From Sphingomonadaceae bacterium (lineage in GTDB: Bacteria > Pseudomonadota > Alphaproteobacteria > Sphingomonadales > Sphingomonadaceae), in the NCBI GenBank assembly GCA_019454625.1, contig JACFNY010000009.1, positions 1 to 17,526 of the forward strand: a DNA stretch of 17,526 nt, in the 5' to 3' direction. Positions within the stretch are counted from its first letter, which is position 1. Each line of letters opens with the position of its first letter. Shown here one piece after another: positions 1 through 7,496 of this stretch. The position numbers were made by a program, and so were the translations under genes. The notes beneath the pieces were generated by a model. That model did not search any database. It had not been told where the DNA came from and saw only the letters and a list, made by a program, of their open reading frames with translations.

Positions 1-746
1 ATGAGTTCGCTTCCCGTCATGTACCGCGCATCGTCGCTGGCGAGAAACAGGATCGGCCCCGCGATTTCGTCGGGTGTCGCGAAGCGCCCGATGGGGATGC
101 GCGCCAGCGTCTCCGCCGCGAACGCCGCGCCCGCGTCCGCCGCCATCGTGCCGATGGCGTCCGACACCAGCAGCGTGTCGGTGTAGCCGGGATGCATGGA
201 ATTGACGCGGATCGGATAGCCCTGCCGTGCGCAGTGCAGCGCCGCGTTGCGCGTGAGCAGCTTCACCGCGCCCTTCGAGGCGTTGTACGCCGCCAGCAAG
301 GGCTCGCCGACATTGCCCGCGATGGAAGCGACGTTGACGATCGCCCCGCCCCTCTCCTTCATCGCGCCGATCGCGGCCTTGGTGCCGAGGAAAACGCCCT
401 CGACGTTCACCGCCATCGTCAGCCGCCAGTCATCGAGCGTCGTGTCCTCCACGGAGGCGATACGCGCGATCCCGGCATTGTTCACCAGAACGTCGAGCCG
501 GCCGTGACGCGCAAGCACATCGCCGATCAGCCGCTCCCAGTCCGCCTCGCCGGTCACGTCCTGCACGGCGGCCTCGACGGCAAGCCCTTCGCCGGAAAGG
601 CGCGCGGCCTCGGCCTCCACCTCTCCCGATCGCACATCGGTGATCACCACCGCCGCGCCCTCGCGCGCGAAGCGTTCGGCGGAGGCGAGGCCGATGCCCC
701 GCGCTCCGCCCGTGACAACGACGACCCTGCCTTCGAAACGCCGCAT
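1..746 (-). CDS. SDR-family NAD(P)-dependent oxidoreductase (3' end cut by window)
   Basis: Classical short-chain dehydrogenase/reductase; it would oxidise or reduce a hydroxyl/keto group with NAD(P)(H) in the cytoplasm. Translating the minus strand from ATG 746 gives 248 residues before the window edge. TGGARGIG (12-19) is the Rossmann cofactor loop, Asp37 ends beta-2 (often an NAD preference), NNAG is at 89-92, the structural Asn is N114, and the catalytic set is Ser141, Tyr154 and Lys158 (YNASK). The last visible residues, YMTGSEL, normally precede 'VDGG', so only about 10-15 residues should be missing. A GGGAGG ribosome site lies just before the ATG. It starts 14 bp after the TonB receptor stop, so the two are probably cotranscribed. 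Substrate unknown; a 3-hydroxyacyl-CoA dehydrogenase role would fit the neighbouring CoA genes but is inference. Confidence 0.93.
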   Translation of the reverse strand, partial: MRRFEGRVVVVTGGARGIGLASAERFAREGAAVVITDVRSGEVEAEAARLSGEGLAVEAAVQDVTGEADWERLIGDVLARHGRLDVLVNNAGIARIASVEDTTLDDWRLTMAVNVEGVFLGTKAAIGAMKERGGAIVNVASIAGNVGEPLLAAYNASKGAVKLLTRNAALHCARQGYPIRVNSMHPGYTDTLLVSDAIGTMAADAGAAFAAETLARIPIGRFATPDEIAGPILFLASDDARYMTGSEL

Positions 747-760
747 GACCGCCTCCCGCC

Positions 761-3340
761 TCAGAACCGCGCCGTCACTTCGACGCCGTAGGTGCGCGGC
801 GACGCGCGGTTCAGGTAATCGAGGCCGAACACGTCGATGTTGAGCCCGTAGGTGTAGTAGAACTTGTTGGTGAGGTTCTTGCCCCACACGCTGATCGAGA
901 CGTTGTCCATGTCGTAGGTGAGGCGGCTGTTGAACAGCCAGTAGCCGGGATTGCCGCAGGCGATGGCCGGGCCCGCCTGCCGGATGTTGAAGCCGGGCGC
1001 CGGCGCGTCGCACGGCGACTGGCCGTAGTCCTTGAACGGATCGAAATAATATTTGCCCATGTAGGAGGTGTCGCCGCGCAGCGTCAGCGTGCCGTTGCCG
1101 ATCTCCGCCACGTCCCAGTCGAAGCCCGCCGAGAACGTGATCTCCGGCGCGTTCGGGAACGGGTTGCCGTTGACGTTGCGCGTCGGGCTGCTCGGGTCGG
1201 CGGGATCGAGGACGTTGCCCTTGTACTTGCTGTTGAGAAGGCCGAGCGAGGCGTCGAAGCGCAGGTTGCCCAGCGCCTGCCACGCCAGTTCCGCCTCGCC
1301 GCCGTAGAGGCGCCCGTTGGCGCTGCGCGTGAAGGTGGTGGCGCCGATCACCTGCGTCACCTGGTGGTTCGAATAGTCGTAATAGAAGCCCGCGAGGTTG
1401 AGCTGCACGCTGCGGTCGAACAGGCGGGTCTTCAGGCCGCCCTCGTAGGCGTTCACTTTCTCGGGCTGGATGTAATAGACTTGGTTGGTGCCCTGATAGG
1501 CGAGGCCGTTGAAGCTGCCGCTCCGGTAGCCGCGGCTGTAGTTCACATAGCCCATGATGTCGTCGGTGAAATCGTAGCTGACGTTGATGCGCCCCGTCAG
1601 GCGGTTCGCCTTCTCGCGCTGGCTCACCGCGGGCAGGTTCGGGTTGTACGGGAAGCTGTAGGGGATCGTGCTGGCGACGATGTTGTTGCCGCCGAGATCG
1701 TAGAGGATGGTGCGGCCGTTCGAGTACTTCACCTTGTCCATCGTGTAGCGAAGGCCGACGCTGATGTTGAGCCGGTCGGTCACGTCGAAGCTGACGTCGC
1801 CGTAGATCGCCTTCGAGGGCCGCGTGATCGTGTAGTATTGATCGCCGAGGATCGGGCTGAACGGCGGCGCGCCCGCCGCGCGGCACGCCGCCGAGAAGGC
1901 GCCGCCGAAGCCGCCGCCGCCGCTGTTGTCGATGGCGATGTCGGTGAGCAGCGCGACGAGCGAGCGCGCGTCGAGGAAGCCGTTCGGATTCACCGTGACC
2001 GGCGCGCAGAAGCCCGGGTCCTCGGGCGTCAGCGTCGGGTCGAGCGCGAACCCCGGCAGGATACCGATCGAATCCGGCGTCGCGATCGCCGGGTTGCTGT
2101 AGGTGTCGGGGAGCCCCGCACCGAGCAGCAGCGGCCGCAACACGCCGAAGAAGTCGATCTCGTTGTGCGTATCCACCTTGTCGCGGCCGTAATAGAGACC
2201 CGCGATCACGTTGATGCGGTCCCCATCGTAGGTCAGGCGGAGATCCTGGTTGAAGTTCTCGCTCTCCGAATTGTAGCGCAGCGAGCAGACGTCGTTCGGC
2301 GAGCCGTCGCAGTCGAAGGGCGAGTTCCGGTACTTGCCCTTGTCATAGCCGGTGATCGAGGTGAGCGTCAGCGTGTCGCTGACATCGTAGGCGATGGTGA
2401 GCGCGACGCCTTTCGAGGAGCTGTAGTATTTGCCGCCGGCGTCGGACGCGACCTCGTTGCGCCCCAGCAGCCGCCCGCCGAGCGCCGCCTGCGGGTCGTA
2501 GCGCGAATAGCCGAGCGCGTCCCGGCCGCCGCTGAGCTGGCCTTCCGAATAGGCGATCGCCGCCCACGGATCGTCCTTCGAGGCGTAGCCCTTCACGGTG
2601 ATGTCGAGCGCGTCGGTCGGCTTGAAGCGCACGGTGATGCGGCCCGCGATCGAGTCCGTGGTGGCGACGTCGCGGTTCTGGATCGGGTTGAACATGAAGC
2701 CGTCGCCCTTGGACCGGGTCCCGGCGACGCGGATACCGAGCACGTCGGGAACCAGCGTCGCCTCGAACGCGGCCTCGGCGGTCTTGGTGTCGTAATTGCC
2801 GTAGCCGAGCGTCAGATGGCCGTCCATGCCGTCGAGATCGGGGCGCTTGGTGAAGAAGCTGATCGCCCCGCCCGTGGTGTTGCGGCCGTAGAGCGTGCCC
2901 TGCGGCCCGCGCAGCACCTCGACACGGTCGAGATCGTAAAGCTGCTGGCCGTGGCTGGCGCGGAAGCTCTGGTAGACCTCGTCCACGTAGACGCCCACCG
3001 GCGAGGCCGTCGACGCCGTGAATTCGTTCGCCACCGAGATGCCGCGCAGCGAGAAGTTCGGCTGCGTCTTGCCGTAGGGTGTCGTCACCTGAAGGTTGGG
3101 CATCGTACCCATCAGGTCCGAGGTCTCCGAAATGCCGCGCGCGGCGAGATCGTCGCCGGTGAGCGCCGAGACGGCGACCGGCACGTCCTGGAGGTTCTGG
3201 CTGCGTTTCTGCGCGGTGACGACGATCTCCTCGAGACCGCTCGTCACGTCGGTCGCCGTGTCCTGCGCCAGTGCGGGCGCGGCCATCGCGGTCGAAAGCA
3301 GCAGCGCCGTCAGCCGCGTCGTTTGCGTTTTCCTGTCCAT
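761..3340 (-). CDS. TonB-dependent outer-membrane receptor
   Basis: A 22-strand barrel receptor that imports a ligand across the outer membrane using TonB energy. The 859-residue protein has a Sec signal peptide (about 1-26, ending ALAQ), a TonB-box-like EEIVVTAQKR (37-46), a plug domain from about residue 50 containing VEVLRGPQGTLYGRN and TTGGAI, and a long beta-barrel that ends in an aromatic residue (TARF), as outer-membrane proteins do. Long extracellular loops with paired cysteines (for example DCDGSPNDVC) are visible. The length and the VVTAQKR box are typical of sphingomonad receptors for complex organic compounds rather than iron siderophores, but the ligand cannot be read from sequence. 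A GAAGGA site four bases before ATG 3340 supports the start. It leads a two-gene unit with the SDR and follows operon 2 after 127 bp containing two hairpins, so it may have its own promoter. Confidence 0.95.
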   Translation of the reverse strand: MDRKTQTTRLTALLLSTAMAAPALAQDTATDVTSGLEEIVVTAQKRSQNLQDVPVAVSALTGDDLAARGISETSDLMGTMPNLQVTTPYGKTQPNFSLRGISVANEFTASTASPVGVYVDEVYQSFRASHGQQLYDLDRVEVLRGPQGTLYGRNTTGGAISFFTKRPDLDGMDGHLTLGYGNYDTKTAEAAFEATLVPDVLGIRVAGTRSKGDGFMFNPIQNRDVATTDSIAGRITVRFKPTDALDITVKGYASKDDPWAAIAYSEGQLSGGRDALGYSRYDPQAALGGRLLGRNEVASDAGGKYYSSSKGVALTIAYDVSDTLTLTSITGYDKGKYRNSPFDCDGSPNDVCSLRYNSESENFNQDLRLTYDGDRINVIAGLYYGRDKVDTHNEIDFFGVLRPLLLGAGLPDTYSNPAIATPDSIGILPGFALDPTLTPEDPGFCAPVTVNPNGFLDARSLVALLTDIAIDNSGGGGFGGAFSAACRAAGAPPFSPILGDQYYTITRPSKAIYGDVSFDVTDRLNISVGLRYTMDKVKYSNGRTILYDLGGNNIVASTIPYSFPYNPNLPAVSQREKANRLTGRINVSYDFTDDIMGYVNYSRGYRSGSFNGLAYQGTNQVYYIQPEKVNAYEGGLKTRLFDRSVQLNLAGFYYDYSNHQVTQVIGATTFTRSANGRLYGGEAELAWQALGNLRFDASLGLLNSKYKGNVLDPADPSSPTRNVNGNPFPNAPEITFSAGFDWDVAEIGNGTLTLRGDTSYMGKYYFDPFKDYGQSPCDAPAPGFNIRQAGPAIACGNPGYWLFNSRLTYDMDNVSISVWGKNLTNKFYYTYGLNIDVFGLDYLNRASPRTYGVEVTARF

Positions 3341-3386
3341 GTGATCCTTCCCCTATGATCGTTCGTGCGGACAAAACCTCCCTGCT

Positions 3387-3409
3387 CCCGCCGGGAGGCA
3401 TCCGGCGGG
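3387..3409. other. GC-rich 8-bp hairpin between reductase and TonB receptor
   Basis: CCCGCCGG (3387-3394) pairs perfectly with CCGGCGGG (3402-3409) across a 7-base loop. It lies downstream of the last gene of operon 2 and upstream of the TonB-receptor start. No run of T follows directly on either strand; the nearest on the minus strand is TTTT about 10 bases later. It could be a weak terminator, a stability element or part of the receptor's 5' leader. Confidence 0.45.
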
Positions 3410-3432
3410 TCGCATGGTCTCGATTGGTCGTT

Positions 3433-3446
3433 GGGGCTTCAGCCCC
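3433..3446. other. Small hairpin after the reductase gene
   Basis: GGGGC (3433-3437) pairs with GCCCC (3442-3446) around a four-base loop, 21 bp beyond the stop of the saccharopine-dehydrogenase-like gene. Its position suits a 3'-end structure for operon 2 transcripts, but there is no T tract, so intrinsic termination is unproven. Confidence 0.3.
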
Positions 3447-3467
3447 GCGCGTTATCGCGCCCTGCGA

Positions 3468-4577
3468 TCACGTCGCCTGCGCCTCCCAGCTGTGATACCC
3501 GTGTTCGGCCCATGCGTTCAGGATCGCGCGGGCGCCGAAGGCCTTCGCCGGCGACTGGAAGCCGGCGGCGAGCAGTTGACCGCGAAGGATGCGGCGGCAC
3601 CCTTCCGCCGCGAGCAGGCCGGTCTGGATGTAGGGCGAGTTCCCGCGCAGCACGACCGACACGCCGGTGGTGTTGCCGCGCCCGATGCAGGAGATCACCG
3701 ATCGGTTGACGTCCGGGTTCTCGCGGTCGGGCTCCACCTGCGTCAATTGCCCGCCGATCTCGTTGCAGATGCGCTCCTGCTCGGCGTCGGGCAGATGGCG
3801 ATAGTCCTTTTCGAAATTCTCGAGCGCGGCGATCACCGCGTCGAGCATCAGCTGGTTGCGGAAGCCGACGAGCGTCGAACAGTTGCTGACGCGGGCATCG
3901 CCTTCGTACCACACCGGCTCGCCGCCGCCCGCCCACGGCAATGCCCGGAACAGCCGATGCGAATCCGGCGCCTTCACGAGATAGGACGTCGCCATCGGCC
4001 ACTGCACGAGCTTCCGGTGCTCGATGTAATATTGCGGCCGCGTGCACATGCGCAGGAACGACTTGGTGGAGGCGACGCTGGTCGCGGAGTCGGCGAGGTA
4101 GAGGATGTCGAGCGAGTCGATGCCGGGCGTTTCGAGCGCGATCTCGGCCGCGATGTTCCCCGCCGCCCACATGTAGGACGTGGCGGGCGCCGCGAGGAGG
4201 CCCTTCGCGGCGAACTTCGCGCCGTAGGTGCCCCGCACGTGGCGCATCCAGTCCGCCTCGCCCGTCGTGTCGAGATAGTGGCAGCCCGCATCGAGGGCGG
4301 CTTGCACCACCGGATCGCCGAGCTGCATGAACGGCCCGGTGACGTTGTAGACGACCTTCGCGCCCGCGAAGAGCTTGGCGAGCGACGCCGCGTCGTGCGA
4401 GACCGCGCGGCATTCGAAGCGCGCGCCCTTCAGCTCCGGCACGCGCGCCATCTGCTCCTCGAGCCGCTTCTGGTCGCGGCCCGCGGCGATGAACGGAATC
4501 CCCGCCTCCGCGAGATGCCATGAGATGAGTTTGCCGGTGTAGCCACTGGCGCCGTAGACGATGACAGGTGCGCTCAT
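3468..4577 (-). CDS. Saccharopine-dehydrogenase-like NAD(P)-binding oxidoreductase
   Basis: A 369-residue cytoplasmic protein with an N-terminal Rossmann fold, GASGYTG (9-15), followed by an AAGRDQKRLEEQ segment. This is the pattern of the saccharopine dehydrogenase NADP-binding family, which also includes trans-acting enoyl reductases of lipid synthesis. A true lysine-pathway role is unlikely: there is no lysine gene nearby, and it is the last gene of a CoA-thioester operon. A reductase acting on an acyl or cyclic intermediate is the better inference; the substrate is unknown. Its ATG overlaps the TGA of the upstream ligase (ATGA, 4574-4577), and a GGGGAGAG site lies seven bases before the start, so translation is probably coupled. 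Confidence 0.85.
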   Translation of the reverse strand: MSAPVIVYGASGYTGKLISWHLAEAGIPFIAAGRDQKRLEEQMARVPELKGARFECRAVSHDAASLAKLFAGAKVVYNVTGPFMQLGDPVVQAALDAGCHYLDTTGEADWMRHVRGTYGAKFAAKGLLAAPATSYMWAAGNIAAEIALETPGIDSLDILYLADSATSVASTKSFLRMCTRPQYYIEHRKLVQWPMATSYLVKAPDSHRLFRALPWAGGGEPVWYEGDARVSNCSTLVGFRNQLMLDAVIAALENFEKDYRHLPDAEQERICNEIGGQLTQVEPDRENPDVNRSVISCIGRGNTTGVSVVLRGNSPYIQTGLLAAEGCRRILRGQLLAAGFQSPAKAFGARAILNAWAEHGYHSWEAQAT

Positions 4578-6208
4578 TGCGTCGCTCTCCCCAGAGTGAT
4601 TGTGGTTGGCCCCGATGGACCGAAGATAACGGCATCCGGCGCGCCGAGCATCGTGATGAGGTGCCGGTCCTGCGGTTTTTCAGAGGCGGTCTTCGGAATC
4701 TCGCTGACGACCTGCACCAGCGAGGGCATGGCCGCCGAACCGATACGCTGCCGGCAGTGCGCGAACACGGACAGCGGATCGAAGTCGCCTGCGGGCACGA
4801 TCGCCGCGACGACCTCCTTCTCGCCGGGGGCGTTTTCCGCTGTGGCCGCGCCGTAGACATGGACGTCGCCGACACCCTCCATCGCCGCGATCTCCGCCTC
4901 GATCTGCACGGCGTTCACGAAATCGCCGTTGCGGCGGATCGCATCGCCCGCGCGGTGCGAGAAGAACACCCAGCCGTCCGCGTCCTTGAAGCCGATGTCG
5001 CCGGTGCGGAACCAGCCGCCGCGCGTCTTCGCGGCCGACGCCTCCGGGTTGCGGAAATATTCGACCGGGGGCGTATCGCCCCCTTCGGGCCGAAAGCACA
5101 TTTCGCCGAGGGTGCCGGGCGGGCATTCGCGGTCGTCCTCGTCGAGGATCGCGCAGATCGTGCCCGGAGGCGGCTTGCCGATCGAGCCGACGGGGCCGAC
5201 GCCCGGCAGGTTGATGGTGAGCCCGCCCTCCGCCGCGCCGAAGAACTCCAGCACCTCCACGCCGAAACGTGCCTCGAAATCGCGCCACATGCTCGGCGGC
5301 ATACCGGCGCTCAGCACCATGCGGACCTTGTGCTGCCGGTCGCGCGGCGACGGCGGTTCCGCGTAGATCGCCACCGCCATGCCGCCGAGCAGGTTGAACA
5401 CCGTGCAGCCGTAGCGGGCAAGGATGTCCCACAGCCGGGACTTCGAGAAGCGGCGGCTGACCACCAGCGGAAGCTGCATGGAAAGCGCGTTGCCGAGCGT
5501 GATGAGCTGCGCGTTCGCGTGCGTGAACGACAGGCCGGTGTAGAGCCGGTCGTCGGGGCGCACCTGGAGCAGCGATCCGAACGAGGCCACGGCAGAATAG
5601 CGGGCATATGGCGCGAGGATCGCCTTGGGATCGCCCGTCGTGCCCGACGTGTAGAGCATCTGCATCGGCCGCGCGAGGTCGGTGCCGGGATCGGCGGGGA
5701 GCGCCCCCGCCCCGGCGAGCGCCTGGGCCAAGGTGGCGACCCGGACGCCGGGCACGGGCGCCGCCGTATCGCCCAGCACCCACAGCCAACCGAGATCGGG
5801 CACGTCGCCGATCACCCCGGCGAGCGCGGCAAGCGCTTCCGGCGCCACGATGGCGCCCCGGCACCCGGCGAAGCGGAGCATGAACGCCAGCCGCGCGCCG
5901 CGCGTCCTCGGGTCGATGGGCACGAAGACGGTCGCGGCAAGTTCGGAGCCGATCATCGCATCCACGAACTCGGGATGGTTGGGCATGACGAGCGCGAAGC
6001 TGTCGCCGGGCTTCATGCCTTCGCTCGCCAGCGCCGCGGCGATGCGCGCGCCGTTTCCGAGCAGGTCACGGTAGCTCCGCGTCTCCTCGGCGAAGCTTCC
6101 GTCCGGCCGGATGTCGACAAATGTCAACATCGCGCCGTCGTGCGCCTCCGCGCCGTCTCGGAGCATCTGCACGGGCGTGCGCAGGTTTGGGGCGGGCGCG
6201 TGGTTCAC
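4574..6208 (-). CDS. AMP-forming acyl-CoA synthetase (first of two)
   Basis: ANL-superfamily ligase: ATP + carboxylate + CoA gives acyl-CoA + AMP + PPi. The reading frame stays open well upstream into the thiolase gene, but the best start is GTG at 6208, whose GTGA overlaps the thiolase TGA. This gives 544 residues, normal for the family. Motifs: YTSGTTGDPKA (186-196, phosphate loop), EFFGAAEGG (321-329, replacing the usual YG-TE), RTGDIG (401-406) and TASEK with the likely adenylation lysine K511. The T-A-E core is altered and the usual Gly before the lysine is Glu, so substrate range or rate may differ from standard ligases. No clear Shine-Dalgarno precedes the GTG, consistent with coupling. 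The overall pattern recalls CaiC-like and medium-chain ligases; the acid is unknown. Confidence 0.93.
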   Translation of the reverse strand: MNHAPAPNLRTPVQMLRDGAEAHDGAMLTFVDIRPDGSFAEETRSYRDLLGNGARIAAALASEGMKPGDSFALVMPNHPEFVDAMIGSELAATVFVPIDPRTRGARLAFMLRFAGCRGAIVAPEALAALAGVIGDVPDLGWLWVLGDTAAPVPGVRVATLAQALAGAGALPADPGTDLARPMQMLYTSGTTGDPKAILAPYARYSAVASFGSLLQVRPDDRLYTGLSFTHANAQLITLGNALSMQLPLVVSRRFSKSRLWDILARYGCTVFNLLGGMAVAIYAEPPSPRDRQHKVRMVLSAGMPPSMWRDFEARFGVEVLEFFGAAEGGLTINLPGVGPVGSIGKPPPGTICAILDEDDRECPPGTLGEMCFRPEGGDTPPVEYFRNPEASAAKTRGGWFRTGDIGFKDADGWVFFSHRAGDAIRRNGDFVNAVQIEAEIAAMEGVGDVHVYGAATAENAPGEKEVVAAIVPAGDFDPLSVFAHCRQRIGSAAMPSLVQVVSEIPKTASEKPQDRHLITMLGAPDAVIFGPSGPTTITLGRATQ

Positions 6209-7419
6209 CGCGACAGCACCGTCATCACCAGCGCCGCCGCATCCCGCCCGAGGAAGCCGCCGCCGTTCTCGGCAACCGCGACCCGCGCGCCCTCCACCTG
6301 CCGGGCCCCGGCGCGTCCGCGAAGCTGCTCGGTAAGTTCGTAAACTTGCGCGAGTCCCGTGGCGCCGATCGGATGCCCCTTGCGGACAAGCCCCCCGGAG
6401 GTGTTCACAGGCACCCGCCCCCCGAGCGCCGTCGCGCCGCTTTCGAGAAGCGCCACGCCCTCGTTGCGCGGACACAGCCCGAGATATTCGTAATACATCA
6501 GCTCGGCGGGCGACGTGGCGTCGTGAAGCTCGACGCAGTCGATGTCCTCGGGCGCGATCCCCGCCATCGCATACGCCTGCCCCGCCGCCCACTCGGTGAT
6601 GCCCGGTTCGTCCGGCGCGGGTTCGAAAGCGCTCGCGATCAGCGAACTGCGCACATGCACAGGATTGGCGATGCCGCGTTCGCGCGCGAACTTCGGCGAG
6701 ACGATCACCGCCGCCGCCGCGCCGTCGCCGAGCGGCGAGCACATCGGCAGCGTCAGCGGCGCCGAGATCAGCGGCGCGGCGAGCACCGCGTCGGCATCGA
6801 GCACGTCGCGAAACTGCGCGCGCGGATTGAGGCTGCCGTGCCGTGAATTCTTTGCGGAGACCTCGGCGAAATGCCACGCCGTCGCGCCGCTGCGCGCGCT
6901 GTAGTCGCGCGCCATGCGGGCGTAGATGTCCATGAAGAGCGAACGCTGCCGCCCTGCATCGGCGTTCGCAGGCCGGTCACCGTCGACATAGGCGTAAAGC
7001 TCCTCGGGTTTCTCGGTGTCGACGGCGCCGAGGAACACCGCGAAACTCTTCGCCTTGTCCTCGTGGAACAATTTCTCGACGCCGAACGCCAGCACGACGT
7101 CGTGGGCGCCGAGCGTCACCATCGTGCACGCCTGCTGGAACGCCGTGGACGCCGTAGCGCAGGCGTTCTCCACATTCACCACCGGAATACGCCCGATGCC
7201 CATGCCGCGAAGGATCGCCTGCCCCGCGATACACGCCTGCCCGGTGACGAGCGGCGCGGCGGCGTTTCCCGCCCATGCCGCCTCGATCTCTCGCGCCTCG
7301 ACATTCGCATCCTTCAGGGCCTCGCCGATCGCCTCGTGCGCGAGGCTGGACAGGCTGCGGTCCAGATGCTTGCCGAAGCGGGTCATTCCGACGCCGGCGA
7401 TGATCGCGTTCTGCTTCAT
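6205..7419 (-). CDS. SCP-x/SCP2-type thiolase (acetyl-CoA acyltransferase)
   Basis: Thiolytic cleavage of a 3-oxoacyl-CoA, the last step of beta-oxidation-like pathways. ATG 7419, preceded by GAGGGG, gives 404 residues; the frame is open 48 codons further upstream but without thiolase-like sequence. Visible: ENACATA with nucleophile Cys87, ELHDATSPAEL with His299 (the HD motif of the SCP2-thiolase branch), and GHPIGATG (348-355). The C-terminal C-x-GGG-x-G of classical degradative thiolases reads ENGGGFLG here (Asn385), again typical of the SCP-x branch, whose members often act on branched, steroid or other bulky 3-oxoacyl-CoAs. It lies 77 bp after the acyl-CoA dehydrogenase, and its stop overlaps the ligase GTG. 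The SCP-x branch is clear; the substrate is not. Confidence 0.93.
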   Translation of the reverse strand: MKQNAIIAGVGMTRFGKHLDRSLSSLAHEAIGEALKDANVEAREIEAAWAGNAAAPLVTGQACIAGQAILRGMGIGRIPVVNVENACATASTAFQQACTMVTLGAHDVVLAFGVEKLFHEDKAKSFAVFLGAVDTEKPEELYAYVDGDRPANADAGRQRSLFMDIYARMARDYSARSGATAWHFAEVSAKNSRHGSLNPRAQFRDVLDADAVLAAPLISAPLTLPMCSPLGDGAAAAVIVSPKFARERGIANPVHVRSSLIASAFEPAPDEPGITEWAAGQAYAMAGIAPEDIDCVELHDATSPAELMYYEYLGLCPRNEGVALLESGATALGGRVPVNTSGGLVRKGHPIGATGLAQVYELTEQLRGRAGARQVEGARVAVAENGGGFLGRDAAALVMTVLSR

Positions 7420-7447
7420 TCCATCCCCTCGGACAAATCTTCCCCGT

Positions 7448-7469
7448 CGGCCGAAAACCCGTTCGGCCG
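7448..7469. other. Perfect 8-bp hairpin between acyl-CoA dehydrogenase and thiolase genes
   Basis: CGGCCGAA (7448-7455) pairs fully with TTCGGCCG (7462-7469) over a six-base loop. It sits within the 77-bp gap of an otherwise compact operon, 28 bp before the thiolase ATG on the minus strand, and has no following T tract. A role in mRNA processing, stability or partial termination is possible. Confidence 0.45.
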
Positions 7470-7496
7470 CACGATTTCGCTTCGGTAATTCCGCCG

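Noticed and set aside
1364..3358. Plus-strand 664-codon open frame antisense to the TonB receptor
   Set aside because: The product is a low-complexity Arg/Val/Ala/Glu-rich translation typical of the mirror frame of a high-GC gene; the opposite strand has clear TonB-receptor domains.
4568..6343. Plus-strand 591-codon open frame antisense to the CoA ligase
   Set aside because: His/Arg/Ala-rich composition without any domain; the minus strand carries all ligase motifs.
6209..6877. Upstream extension of the operon 2 ligase frame into the thiolase gene
   Set aside because: The added residues are Arg/Ala-rich and unlike any ligase; the GTG at 6208 with the GTGA overlap is the natural start.
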